Shown here one piece after another: positions 9,270 to 18,131 of a stretch of DNA of 64,000 nucleotides. Source of the DNA: Lactobacillus sp. (GTDB lineage: Bacteria > Bacillota > Bacilli > Lactobacillales > Lactobacillaceae); assembly GCA_030455605.1 (NCBI GenBank), contig JAKDPD010000001.1, positions 1 to 64,000 on the forward strand, written 5' to 3'. Positions within the stretch are counted from its first letter, which is position 1, and each line of letters starts with the position of its first letter. The position numbers and the translations under genes are program-made. The notes below the pieces were generated by a model. It ran no database searches. It was not told where the DNA came from and worked only from the letters and a program-made list of their open reading frames with translations.

Positions 9270-10119
9270 TTAAACCCTCCTGTTTGCACGTTTATTTGAG
9301 AGCATGGTTAACTTTCGATCATGGGCGCTTAATTTAATATGTGATACTATCCCCAAATTAGTCAGCCCTAAATCTTGTACTAGGAACGCCTCGTCTCGCA
9401 CCGTAACGTCGAACATGTCTCTTAAGATAATGATGATTACGCTAATGAAAAAGCCTAACAGTAACCCAGCAACAACGTAATTCTTCACCTTTGGCAAAGA
9501 TGGTGCACTGGGGACAGTCGCACGCGCAACAATGGAGACATTATTGACTTCCATAATCTTGCCAATTTTAGTTTTAAAGACATCAGCTGTCGCGTTCGCA
9601 ATTGCTGCTGCCCGATTCGGGTTACTATCCACCACATTAATAGCAAACAATTGTGAGTTTGTATTAGAGCTAATAGAGATACTTTGATTCAACTTGCCAC
9701 GAGAAACATTGTATGCCATTCCCGTGCGCTCATAAACCGGTGCCTTAGCCTTCCGAATCAATCTTCTAGTGCCATCTTGTGCCATCTTGGCTGGCTGACC
9801 TGCTCGCACTAGCCGCGTCGGATTAGCCAGTCGCTTTTGCACCGCTGACATAATCAAATCATTCTTAATAATATCCTTATAGGTATCAATAACTTGAATT
9901 CCAGCTTGTTGCGCCTGTAGCGCCACACCAACATCATCTTTATTAACCTTTTGGTCAACAAGTAACTGCGTTCCGGTAGTATACTGCGGGGTAACCATCG
10001 TCTTTGGCCACAAACCAACCGATAACACCTAGTCCAGCAGTTAAAAACACGATGCTAAATAGATGCTTCTTGAATAGGGCTAACAATTTTCGTAAATCAA
10101 TCGTAGTCTCATTTTCCAT
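9270..10119 (-). pseudogene. wzd: Wzd/CapA-like chain-length determinant, frameshifted
   Basis: The first piece starts at ATG 10119 (GAAGGAG site upstream) and encodes a short cytoplasmic segment and the first membrane helix, ending in VIGWFVAK. After one extra base near 10002 the second frame continues with TMVTPQYTTGTQLLVDQKV, an extracellular domain and a second helix (NYVVAGLLLGFFISVIIIIL) followed by a cytoplasmic tail to 9270. Joined, this is a complete Wzz-type adaptor that activates the BY-kinase and controls polymer length. As written, translation stops after about 54 residues. I saw no clear slippery site, so loss of function or a sequencing error are the likely explanations. Confidence 0.85.
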
Positions 10120-10151
10120 AATTACTAATTCTCCTTCATGCAATTAATGCG

Positions 10152-11267
10152 TTAAAATTCTTGAGCAACCAGGTCGAGCGCTGAACGCACCACTTGATCC
10201 ATATTATAGTAGCGATACTGACCTAGTCTGCCCCCAAAGATAACATCCTTGGCCTGCTTATCAGCTAAAGCACGATATTGCTTGTATAAGTCATTATTAC
10301 GCTGATTATTGACTGGATAATAAGGATCATCCCCATGGTGCCAATCAGCCGGATATTCCTTAGTAATAACCGTCTTACCTTTCTCACCCTTACCGAATTC
10401 AAAGTGTTTATGCTCAATAATCCGGGTATACGGTACAGCGCGTTCGGTGTAGTTAATTACCGCGTTCCCTTGGCAGTTATCCTCATCAAGGATTTCTGTT
10501 TCAAAGCGTAAACTGCGATAAGCGAGCTCACCTAATTGGTAGTTAAAGAATTCATCAATCATCCCCGTAAAGAGTAAGCGTGAGGCTTCTGCTTCATAAA
10601 CTTGACGGTTAGCAAAAAAATCAACCCCGGTTTCAACTGTAATATTTGGTTGATCCAGCATCTTGGTGACAATTTGGGTATAACCACCAATCGGAATGCC
10701 CTGGTAAGGATCGTTAAAGTAGTTGTTGTCATAGGTTAGGCGTACTGGCAGCCGGCGGATAATAAAGGCTGGCAATTCAGTCGCTTTTTGTCCCCATTGC
10801 TTCTCGGTATAACCTTTGATAAGCTTCTCGTAGATATCACGTCCGACGAGTGAAATTGCTTGTTCCTCAAGATTCTGCGGCGCCTTACCAGCCATTTCAC
10901 TTCGCTGACGATTTAATTCCGCTAAGGCTTCTTTAGGCGTGCGTACGCCCCACATCTTACTAAAGGTATTCATGTTAAAGGGCAAGTTATACATCTCGCC
11001 CTGATAATTTGCTACTGGCGTGTTGGTATAGCGGTTGAAATCCGCAAATTGGTGGACATAGTCCCACACTGCTTGGTCAGACGTATGGAAAATATGCGCC
11101 CCAAACTGGTGAACCTGGATCCCATGCACTTCTTTGGTATAAATATTACCGGCTACATGGTCGCGCTTTTCAATGACTTTAACTGTCTTACCACGCTTAG
11201 CAGCTTCATAAGCGAACGTGGCACCGAAGAGACCAGCCCCCACCACTAAATAATCATATTTTGGCAT
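10152..11267 (-). CDS. glf: UDP-galactopyranose mutase
   Basis: A 371-residue flavoenzyme that interconverts UDP-galactopyranose and UDP-galactofuranose. The FAD-binding motif VGAGLFGATFAYEAAKRG is near the N-terminus, followed by the family features HIFHTSD, WGVRTP, YTEKQWG and, near the end, GGRLGQYRYYNMDQ. I placed the start at ATG 11267, ten bases after the flippase stop; an upstream start would lie inside that gene. Its presence predicts galactofuranose in the polymer made by this cluster. Confidence 0.93.
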   Translation of the reverse strand: MPKYDYLVVGAGLFGATFAYEAAKRGKTVKVIEKRDHVAGNIYTKEVHGIQVHQFGAHIFHTSDQAVWDYVHQFADFNRYTNTPVANYQGEMYNLPFNMNTFSKMWGVRTPKEALAELNRQRSEMAGKAPQNLEEQAISLVGRDIYEKLIKGYTEKQWGQKATELPAFIIRRLPVRLTYDNNYFNDPYQGIPIGGYTQIVTKMLDQPNITVETGVDFFANRQVYEAEASRLLFTGMIDEFFNYQLGELAYRSLRFETEILDEDNCQGNAVINYTERAVPYTRIIEHKHFEFGKGEKGKTVITKEYPADWHHGDDPYYPVNNQRNNDLYKQYRALADKQAKDVIFGGRLGQYRYYNMDQVVRSALDLVAQEF

Positions 11268-11277
11268 ATTAATTTCT

Positions 11278-12738
11278 CTATTCTTCTGATTGATTGTTAG
11301 TGTGACGATTACGCAATAAATTGATTGCATCGCCTAATAATCGTGGTCTAGTTGCAAGTAACACCAGTCCATAAAGCACGACACCCAGTCCAATAATTCC
11401 CAGCAACCGGAGCAATGGTAGCAACTGTAAGGTTTTAGGCTGCCAAAGCTGATCAAGCCAGTACACTAGCACAAACATCACAACACCAGCGAGCAGATAC
11501 TTGCCTAGATCGGCAAAAAGTTGTTTAAATTCAAGCTGATGGCGAACCACATACAGCTGATACCCCGTCACCATAGTTTCAGAAATCACCGTTGCCCAGA
11601 TAGCCCCCATCAGCCCCCAGAGTTTAATCAACGGGAAATTCAAGATGATATTGACGACAGCGCCCAGTGTCACTGACCACGTAAAATCTTTCACCCGGTT
11701 CACGGGTAATAGATACTGCATGCCAATAACGTTGCTCCAGCCAATCATGAGAATCACAATGGACTCAGCAGCCATGGCTTGACCGACAGGACCAAAGCCG
11801 GGACCATAGAACATCAGTCCGAGATAACGACTAATGGCCATCATGCCAAACATCATGGCTACTGCTAGCAGCGAGACAAAGTTAAACGACGAATAGAGCA
11901 AGCGCTTGACCTGCTCCTTTTCGCCCCGTGCAAACGCATTGGCAACATGCGGTAACATCACGGTTCCCGTTGCCGTCACAATTGCTAGCACCATCTTAAT
12001 CATGGTATCTGCTTGGTTGTAAAAGCCAGCAGCCGTCGGACCAGAAAAGATGCCTAGCATATTTTTATTCAAAATAAGATAAATTTGGGTAGCGATTTGG
12101 GGAATGAACATGGCAATCGTTGGTCTCAGGTGAATCAGCGGCCGTAACCCCTTGAAATTAATGCAATCCAGATATTTTGGTAACTTTAGCCAGAGTGACA
12201 AATTTCCTAGAATCAACCCTACCGCTAATAGCACAATGTAAGTTCCAATATCATTTGGCGTCTTCACGAAGATAAAAATTGCCACTACCGTAATCAGTTT
12301 CACAATCGTATTACGCGTGACCGTACTTCTGAAATCCTCAATTCCCATATAGAACCAAGAGATATCTAGCACCCCAGCCACGACATTCAATGATTGCAAC
12401 CAAAGATACCAAGTATATTGACGATAGACCCGTAAAAAGATGAAGAACAAGACAAAAGCAATGACCGTTGTTAAGGTCTTGAGCAACTGAATTTCCCAAA
12501 AAGTCTGACTCAGCTTAGCTCGATCCGAGCGGACATAGGCAATCTGGCGATTCCCGTAATAAGAAATCCCGACCCCCGCTAGTAGCACAAACCATTGCAC
12601 GATTGAGTTGGTATAAGAATTCACCCCAACCCCATAAGGTTTCAGCACACGGCCAATATAAGGTGCCGTAATGAACGGTAGCAGTAGCACCAATAACTGG
12701 TAACCAGCATTATATAAGTAATTTTTGATTAATTTCAT
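11278..12738 (-). CDS. wzx: Polysaccharide flippase (Wzx, MOP superfamily)
   Basis: A 486-residue integral membrane protein with about 12-14 hydrophobic helices and the N-terminal signature of polysaccharide-exporting MATE-like flippases (KNYLYNAGYQLLVLLLPF followed by TAPYIGRVL). It moves undecaprenyl-linked repeat units to the outer face, where the polymerase and the LCP ligase act. It is the second gene of the operon, directly after the LCP gene. Length and topology are normal for the family. Confidence 0.9.
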   Translation of the reverse strand: MKLIKNYLYNAGYQLLVLLLPFITAPYIGRVLKPYGVGVNSYTNSIVQWFVLLAGVGISYYGNRQIAYVRSDRAKLSQTFWEIQLLKTLTTVIAFVLFFIFLRVYRQYTWYLWLQSLNVVAGVLDISWFYMGIEDFRSTVTRNTIVKLITVVAIFIFVKTPNDIGTYIVLLAVGLILGNLSLWLKLPKYLDCINFKGLRPLIHLRPTIAMFIPQIATQIYLILNKNMLGIFSGPTAAGFYNQADTMIKMVLAIVTATGTVMLPHVANAFARGEKEQVKRLLYSSFNFVSLLAVAMMFGMMAISRYLGLMFYGPGFGPVGQAMAAESIVILMIGWSNVIGMQYLLPVNRVKDFTWSVTLGAVVNIILNFPLIKLWGLMGAIWATVISETMVTGYQLYVVRHQLEFKQLFADLGKYLLAGVVMFVLVYWLDQLWQPKTLQLLPLLRLLGIIGLGVVLYGLVLLATRPRLLGDAINLLRNRHTNNQSEE

Positions 12739-12782
12739 TCAGGTCCTCATACCCATCAGATGACTTCAGCGATTGGTAGTCG

Positions 12783-13808
12783 CTAGTTAATCGTAACTGG
12801 ATTTAGACCTAGTTGACGACGTAATTTCGTAATAATGCGTTGTCGTTCAGCAGCTGAGACCACTTCAAAGGAAACCCCTGAAATATTAGCTGATGTCCCT
12901 TGAGCAAAGGTCGAATTAACCTTACCAAGCGATGTCCGATAGCCCGTTGCTAATTTTAACATCCGTGACATCGTGAGATCCGTCTGCATCTCCTTAGAGA
13001 TGCCATTTAAGAATGTTGAATTGAGAACCGTGCGATATGAGGCAGATTCTTTCAATAAAGCCATAATAATGAGGCGTTGACGCTGCTGACGGCCATAGTC
13101 ACCGTGTGGGTCAGTATAACGCATCCTACTGAAAGCTAAAGCTTTAGCACCATTCATATGGTAAGTTTGACCCTTATCAAAATGGTAGCCTTCATAATCA
13201 AAGGTTAATGGCGAAGTGACATTAACCCCACCAACTTGATTAATGGATTTCTCAAGGCCACCCATGTTCACGAGGGCATAGCCGTAGATTGGAATCTTGA
13301 AGTAATCTTTAACAACTTCAATCGTCTCATCAACACCGCCATAAGTATAAGCGGCATTAATCTTGGAAGGTGAATATTGACTATAACCCGGTAAATTAAC
13401 TTTCATATCACGCGGTAAGCTGACAATCGTTGTCTTGCGCGTCGTCGGATTCAGCACAATAATCATGATGGTGTCGGTTCGACCTTTATAATCACGACCT
13501 AGGGCGCCCGTATCGGTCCCAAGGAGTAAGAAACTGATTGGTTTTTTGGCATCCATCTGTCTATCAATGCCACGGGTCGTCTGATTAGACTTGTTATACA
13601 TATTATCCGTGGCACTACGCAAATTATGCCAAGCAATCCCGGCAAAGACTGCGACGACCGCAACTGCTAAGAGCAAGAAGCTCAAGAGCCATTTAAGCCA
13701 CCGCTTGCTACGTCGGCGCTGGCGATAAAGACGACGGGTTGGTTTAGTTGAAAGATTTTGATTTTTATCCAAAATGTCCTCCGAATCCAATGTTTCTGAG
13801 ATAAACAC
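12783..13808 (-). CDS. LytR-CpsA-Psr (LCP) family glycopolymer ligase
   Basis: A 341-residue type II membrane protein: a basic cytoplasmic N-terminus, one helix (about 37-60) and an extracellular LCP domain. Key elements are FLLLGTD (93-99), GRTDTIM (109-115), SLPRD (120-124), AFSRMRYTD (215-223) and DYGRQQRQR (227-235). LCP enzymes attach lipid-linked polymers to peptidoglycan, so this one probably anchors the EPS. The longest frame starts at GTG 13808 after AAGGGG; a TTG at 13772 with a GGAGG site is a credible alternative. It is the first gene of the EPS operon. Confidence 0.9.
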   Translation of the reverse strand: MFISETLDSEDILDKNQNLSTKPTRRLYRQRRRSKRWLKWLLSFLLLAVAVVAVFAGIAWHNLRSATDNMYNKSNQTTRGIDRQMDAKKPISFLLLGTDTGALGRDYKGRTDTIMIIVLNPTTRKTTIVSLPRDMKVNLPGYSQYSPSKINAAYTYGGVDETIEVVKDYFKIPIYGYALVNMGGLEKSINQVGGVNVTSPLTFDYEGYHFDKGQTYHMNGAKALAFSRMRYTDPHGDYGRQQRQRLIIMALLKESASYRTVLNSTFLNGISKEMQTDLTMSRMLKLATGYRTSLGKVNSTFAQGTSANISGVSFEVVSAAERQRIITKLRRQLGLNPVTIN

Positions 13809-13854
13809 ACTACCCCTTATAGTATCCTAAAATTGGTCCTACCTTCAGAAAAAT

Positions 13855-13884
13855 ATTATAGCGGTAACTACTATGCGAGTTACC
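13855..13884 (-). promoter_or_regulatory. EPS operon -10 box with adjoining inverted repeat
   Basis: On the minus strand a perfect TATAAT (13855-13860) lies 46 bases before the LCP start. Immediately upstream is a 7-bp perfect inverted repeat, GGTAACT/AGTTACC with an 8-base spacer (13863-13884), filling the spacer and reaching the -35 area; a consensus -35 is not seen. This is the typical place for an operator, so regulated expression is inferred. Confidence 0.6.
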
Positions 13885-13997
13885 ACCTCAAAAATAGTTA
13901 TCTTCAAAATTATTTTAACATGTAATCTAAGACAAGCATCAAAATAAATAGCTAAAGCTTGGTTAGTTCAAAATTGGTCTAAGTGAAAAATACTAGT

Positions 13998-14032
13998 AAA
14001 AAAGCCTTCAGAGTATTGCTCTAAAGGCTTTT
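13998..14032 (-). terminator. Terminator after trxB
   Basis: On the minus strand AAAGCCTT-TAGAG pairs with CTCTG-AAGGCTTT around a small loop, followed by a run of T. It separates trxB from the EPS operon. Confidence 0.88.
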
Positions 14033-14039
14033 AAGAAAG

Positions 14040-14972
14040 TTAATTGTTATGCTTGATTTTCTGCAGGTATGAAAAGGCATCCTGGCCAGCAATACTACCA
14101 TCGCCAACCGCATTGGCAATCTGACGGAGGTGCTTATCCCGGACATCGCCAACCGCATAAACGCCTGCTAGTGTCGTCCGCATGTTTTCATCCGTATCAA
14201 TCCAGCCGGCCTCGTTGGTAATTCCTAGCTCCTTGAAAACGCTCGTCTGTGGTTCAATTCCCACATAAATGAAGACCCCAGTAGCTGGTACGACGCCGCC
14301 CTTATCAGTCAACTTGTCGTGGTAATGAACCCCACTCACCTTTTGCCCATCGCCAGCAATTTCATCAGTCAAGGCATTCCAAACGAAATGAACCTTGTCA
14401 TTCTGCTTAGCCAGGCCTTGCAACCACGGCTGAGCCCGTAATTGATCGCGGCGATGAATTATGGTCACTGATTTCGCTAATTGTGCGAGATAGAGTCCCT
14501 CTTCAAGCGCGGAATCACCGCCGCCTACAACGGCGACATCTTCATCCTTGAAGAACGCACCATCACAGACTGCACAGTAAGAGACCCCACGGCCAGCATA
14601 ATCCTCCTCACCTGGCACGCCCAAATGACGGTGAGTGGCACCACTAGCAATAATTAGCACGGGCGCGGTATATGCACCGGTATCAGTGGTGACCACTTTG
14701 TTGTCGCCATCAAGGGTGACCTTTTGCACATCCCCATATTCAAAATCAGGTTGAAATTTACCCAAAGTCTGGAACATCTTTTCGGATAATTCTGGCCCCT
14801 TAATATCCAAATAACCAGGATAATTGTCCACCACATCGGTATTATTCATTTGACCACCGTAAGGGCCACGATCTAAGAGTAACACCTTTAAATTTGCGCG
14901 CGTGGCATACAAAGCAGCCGTCATACCAGCTGGACCAGCACCAATAATCATCACATCATAAACTTTTGTCAT
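14040..14972 (-). CDS. trxB: Thioredoxin reductase
   Basis: A 310-residue flavoprotein that reduces thioredoxin with NADPH. The FAD motif GAGPAGMTAA is at 11-20, the redox-active disulfide CAVC at 133-136, the NADPH motif VGGGDSALEE at about 149-158, and the C-terminal FAD motif YAVGDVRD. All catalytic elements are present and the length is normal. It is the last gene of the hprK-lgt-gpsA-trxB run and ends at a clear terminator. Confidence 0.97.
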   Translation of the reverse strand: MTKVYDVMIIGAGPAGMTAALYATRANLKVLLLDRGPYGGQMNNTDVVDNYPGYLDIKGPELSEKMFQTLGKFQPDFEYGDVQKVTLDGDNKVVTTDTGAYTAPVLIIASGATHRHLGVPGEEDYAGRGVSYCAVCDGAFFKDEDVAVVGGGDSALEEGLYLAQLAKSVTIIHRRDQLRAQPWLQGLAKQNDKVHFVWNALTDEIAGDGQKVSGVHYHDKLTDKGGVVPATGVFIYVGIEPQTSVFKELGITNEAGWIDTDENMRTTLAGVYAVGDVRDKHLRQIANAVGDGSIAGQDAFSYLQKIKHNN

Positions 14973-15029
14973 CTTCTCACCTCTTCGGTAATCTTACATT
15001 TAATAAGGGAAAACTGGCAATTTATTTGC

Positions 15030-16049
15030 CTAAAGTCGAATCTCAGGCTTAGGACTACGCCCCATCATTTGCTTGATTTCAGCATCAATGTCAGCATCTT
15101 CATAGCAGACACGGTAAACAGCGGCACAAATTGGCATGTCAATCCCTTTTTCAACACAAAGTTCATGAACTGCCTTAACCGTCGTGGCACCTTCCACAAC
15201 TTGTCCCATCGTGTCTAGAATCTCACTCAAATGTTTGCCTTCACCCAATTGTTTGCCGGCACGCCAGTTGCGGGAGTTCACACTGGTACAAGTTACAATT
15301 AAATCGCCAATACCCGACAAGCCACTAAAGGTGCTGAGTTCAGCGCCAAAGTACTGCACACCTAACCGGCCAATTTCAGCTAGACCACGGGTCATGAGGG
15401 CTGCTTTGGCATCATCTCCATAACCCTTACCAACTAAAATGCCGGCAGCAAGAGCAATGACGTTTTTAACTGCACCGCCGACTTCTACGCCAACTAAATC
15501 AGAGTTGGTGTAGAAACGCACATAATCATTTGAGAACAGGCGCTGGACGAGCTTGGCATTCGCCTCACTCGTTGAAGCACAGGTAATGGCAGTTAAATCT
15601 TTCTTCGCCACATTTTCAGCATGGCTAGGACCAGAAATGGCCACAATTTTATCCGTATTTTCAGGGTAGACTTCTTCCGTCAAAATTTCAGAAATCAATT
15701 TCTTACTACCAGGCTCAATCCCTTTGGTAGCAGTCACTAGTAAGGGCTTAATACCTAACTTAGTAAGCACTGGCCGCAGCTGCTTAGCCACAATCCGCAC
15801 GGCAGCCGTTGGTAAAACGAACAACACGAGTTCAGCGCCAGTTACTGCCTGCGCTAAATCAGCGGTTGCGGTCGTAGCTGGATTGAGCTGCCAATCCTTC
15901 ATGTAATGCGTGTTGGTGTGATACTGATTAATTTCCGCATTGACTTGATCATTGTTTCCGTAGAAGACAACGTCATTTCCATTATCAGCTAACATGGATC
16001 CTAAGACGGACCCCCATGAGCCATTTCCCAATACTGCAATTTTAGTCAT
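15030..16049 (-). CDS. gpsA: NAD(P)H-dependent glycerol-3-phosphate dehydrogenase
   Basis: A 339-residue enzyme that reduces dihydroxyacetone phosphate to sn-glycerol 3-phosphate for phospholipid and teichoic acid synthesis. The Rossmann motif GNGSWG is at residues 8-13, the KGIEPGS segment carries the active-site lysine region, and the GLSGIGDLIVTCTS substrate signature is present. It is about 20 bp downstream of lgt, a neighbourhood common in lactobacilli, where both genes serve membrane lipid and lipoprotein metabolism. Confidence 0.96.
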   Translation of the reverse strand: MTKIAVLGNGSWGSVLGSMLADNGNDVVFYGNNDQVNAEINQYHTNTHYMKDWQLNPATTATADLAQAVTGAELVLFVLPTAAVRIVAKQLRPVLTKLGIKPLLVTATKGIEPGSKKLISEILTEEVYPENTDKIVAISGPSHAENVAKKDLTAITCASTSEANAKLVQRLFSNDYVRFYTNSDLVGVEVGGAVKNVIALAAGILVGKGYGDDAKAALMTRGLAEIGRLGVQYFGAELSTFSGLSGIGDLIVTCTSVNSRNWRAGKQLGEGKHLSEILDTMGQVVEGATTVKAVHELCVEKGIDMPICAAVYRVCYEDADIDAEIKQMMGRSPKPEIRL

Positions 16050-16070
16050 TATAATGACACATCTTTCTGT

Positions 16071-16907
16071 TTAATCGCGGCGGTAAGGGTATTTCAACCC
16101 ACTGCCTGCCAAATACCACTTCGGTTTAACATGTACTCGGCGATAAATGAATAACGCCGCAGCAACGATAAACAAGACTGCACTCAGTGCCTGCGAGACC
16201 CTGATGCCACCCACAAGATACAAACTATCGGTCCGTAGACCTTCAACGAAGAAACGAACTCCACTGTACCACATTAGGTAAGCCATGAACACTTCCCCCT
16301 GCTTGAACCAGTGCTGGCGGTGGCGCAGCGCCAAAATCAGCACGAGACCAAGCAAATTAAAGACCGATTCATAGAGGAAAGTCGGCTGATAATACACCCC
16401 GTTAATCTTCATCTGGACAATGATGAACTCCGGCAAATGTAAACTGCGCAAGAACTGTAAACTGGTTGCCGCCCCATGCGCCTCTTGATTCATGAAATTA
16501 CCCCAGCGACCTAAAATTTGAGCTGCCATCACGCCTGGCGTAATCACATCAAGTAGTAAGAATGGGGGCAAGAAGCGTTTGCGGGCAAACACAATTAAGA
16601 CCACTAAGCCCATCAAAAGACCGCCATAGACGGCAACCCCACCATTCCAAATTGCGAGAATTTGCCCCGGATTTTGACGATAATAATTCCATTCAAAGGC
16701 AACGTAATAAAGTCGCGCCCCTAGATAACCTAAAGGGACCGCCCAGAGCAGAAAATCAACGAAATCATCGCTCATAATCTGCCGCTTTTGCCCTTCTTGA
16801 ATCGATAGGCTGAGCGCTAACAGGATTGCTACGGCCATAATAATACCATACCATTTAACGCTCAAACCACCTAAATGAAAGGCGACCGGATTAAGAACAA
16901 GTGCCAT
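16071..16907 (-). CDS. lgt: Prolipoprotein diacylglyceryl transferase
   Basis: A 278-residue membrane enzyme that moves diacylglycerol from phosphatidylglycerol to the lipobox cysteine of prelipoproteins. Around residues 133-145 it has the Lgt signature GRWGNFMNQEAHG, and about seven hydrophobic helices are visible, with YQPTFLYES later on. I used ATG 16907, just after the hprK stop; the longer frame begins inside hprK. Close packing with hprK suggests co-transcription. Confidence 0.95.
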   Translation of the reverse strand: MALVLNPVAFHLGGLSVKWYGIIMAVAILLALSLSIQEGQKRQIMSDDFVDFLLWAVPLGYLGARLYYVAFEWNYYRQNPGQILAIWNGGVAVYGGLLMGLVVLIVFARKRFLPPFLLLDVITPGVMAAQILGRWGNFMNQEAHGAATSLQFLRSLHLPEFIIVQMKINGVYYQPTFLYESVFNLLGLVLILALRHRQHWFKQGEVFMAYLMWYSGVRFFVEGLRTDSLYLVGGIRVSQALSAVLFIVAAALFIYRRVHVKPKWYLAGSGLKYPYRRD

Positions 16908-16911
16908 GTCA

Positions 16912-17856
16912 TCACGCCTTTCCCTGCGAATTGTCCGCAATCAGCTGCGTCAAATTATCATCAAAGCGCTGACTCGCATCATAGCCCATCTTTTTGGCAC
17001 GGAAGTTCATGGCGGCGACTTCAATGATAATCTCCAAATTACGTCCTACTTTCACTGGCACCGTAATCTGTGGTACGGCCACATTGGCAATTTCCATGGT
17101 GTTTTCATTAAAGCCTAGACGATCATAATTGGCCTTAGGATCCCAGTTGACAAGATTAATCACCAGCTGAATTGGCGTGGCATCCTTTACTGCGCCGGCA
17201 CCGAAGAGGTTCATGATATCAATAATACCAATACCGCGAATCTCCATTAGGTGTTTTAAAATTTGCGGCGCTTCACCTACGACCGTTTCATGATCTTGCT
17301 GGTACACATCCACCCGATCATCGGCAATTAAGCGGTGACCACGCTGAATCAATGCCAGAGCGGTCTCACTCTTGCCGACACCTGATTGGCCCCTTAGCAG
17401 AATTCCCATCCCGTTAATCTCAACGAGCACGCCATGAATGGACTCGCGCACGGCTAAATGCTCACGCAGATACTGTGTGAGCATCGCTGACAGATAAGTG
17501 GTTGATTCACCAGAGTGCAGAATCGGAATACCTTGAGTTTCAGCGGCTGCTACCAATTCTTTGGGAATTGGCAAATTACGAGCCACGAGGAAACAAGGCG
17601 TATCTGGGGTACACATCCGGGCAAACACTCGGTTACGCATATCAGGTTCAAGTCGAGCAGCATAAGAAATTTCAGTGCGCCCCAGCAGCTGTACCCGGCG
17701 CCGCGGATAAAAGTCGAAATAGCCCGTCAATTCCAGCCCTGGCCGATAAACATCTGACACACTAACAGCCTTACTAGCTAAGAGCTCACGCCCTTGCGAC
17801 ACGTGTAATACTTGATTATCATTGATGATCTGTGTTAACGCTACTGCTTTGGTCAT
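16912..17856 (-). CDS. hprK: HPr kinase/phosphorylase
   Basis: A 314-residue bifunctional enzyme that phosphorylates HPr on Ser46 and removes the phosphate, setting carbon catabolite control. The Walker A motif GQSGVGKS lies near residue 155, followed by [10 protein letters not shown] and the HPrK signature [21 protein letters not shown]. Its substrate, HPr (ptsH), is also in this window and keeps Ser46. Its start overlaps the stop of the small membrane protein gene upstream by one base. Confidence 0.97.
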   Translation of the reverse strand: MTKAVALTQIINDNQVLHVSQGRELLASKAVSVSDVYRPGLELTGYFDFYPRRRVQLLGRTEISYAARLEPDMRNRVFARMCTPDTPCFLVARNLPIPKELVAAAETQGIPILHSGESTTYLSAMLTQYLREHLAVRESIHGVLVEINGMGILLRGQSGVGKSETALALIQRGHRLIADDRVDVYQQDHETVVGEAPQILKHLMEIRGIGIIDIMNLFGAGAVKDATPIQLVINLVNWDPKANYDRLGFNENTMEIANVAVPQITVPVKVGRNLEIIIEVAAMNFRAKKMGYDASQRFDDNLTQLIADNSQGKA

Positions 17857-18122
17857 TATTTTGCCTCATCGTCATCATCCACTGGCTTCGTTTTAACATC
17901 ACGCGCCTGCTTACGCCCAGAACGTGGTGGTGCTTGCCTAAAGTCAAATGGCTGGCCCTCACGTTCAAATCGGCGATACTGCACATGATAAATCAACCAT
18001 AAAATTCCAATAATCACGAGTGCTGCTGGTAAAAGCATTAAGAGCAACTTGAAGAACAACAAGATGACACTTAAGGCTAATAAGGCAAGTAGCACAATCA
18101 CCACAATACTAAAAAACGACAT
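17856..18122 (-). CDS. Small membrane protein, unknown function
   Basis: An 88-residue protein with two adjoining hydrophobic stretches over the first 45 residues, then a basic tail ending in an acidic DDDDEAK. I do not recognise a named family. ATG 18122 is preferred to a GTG immediately after the prfB stop because the AGGTG site fits its spacing. It lies between prfB and hprK, overlapping the latter by one base, so translational coupling to HPr kinase is likely. A role cannot be assigned from sequence. Confidence 0.75.
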   Translation of the reverse strand: MSFFSIVVIVLLALLALSVILLFFKLLLMLLPAALVIIGILWLIYHVQYRRFEREGQPFDFRQAPPRSGRKQARDVKTKPVDDDDEAK

Positions 18123-18131
18123 CTCAATCAC

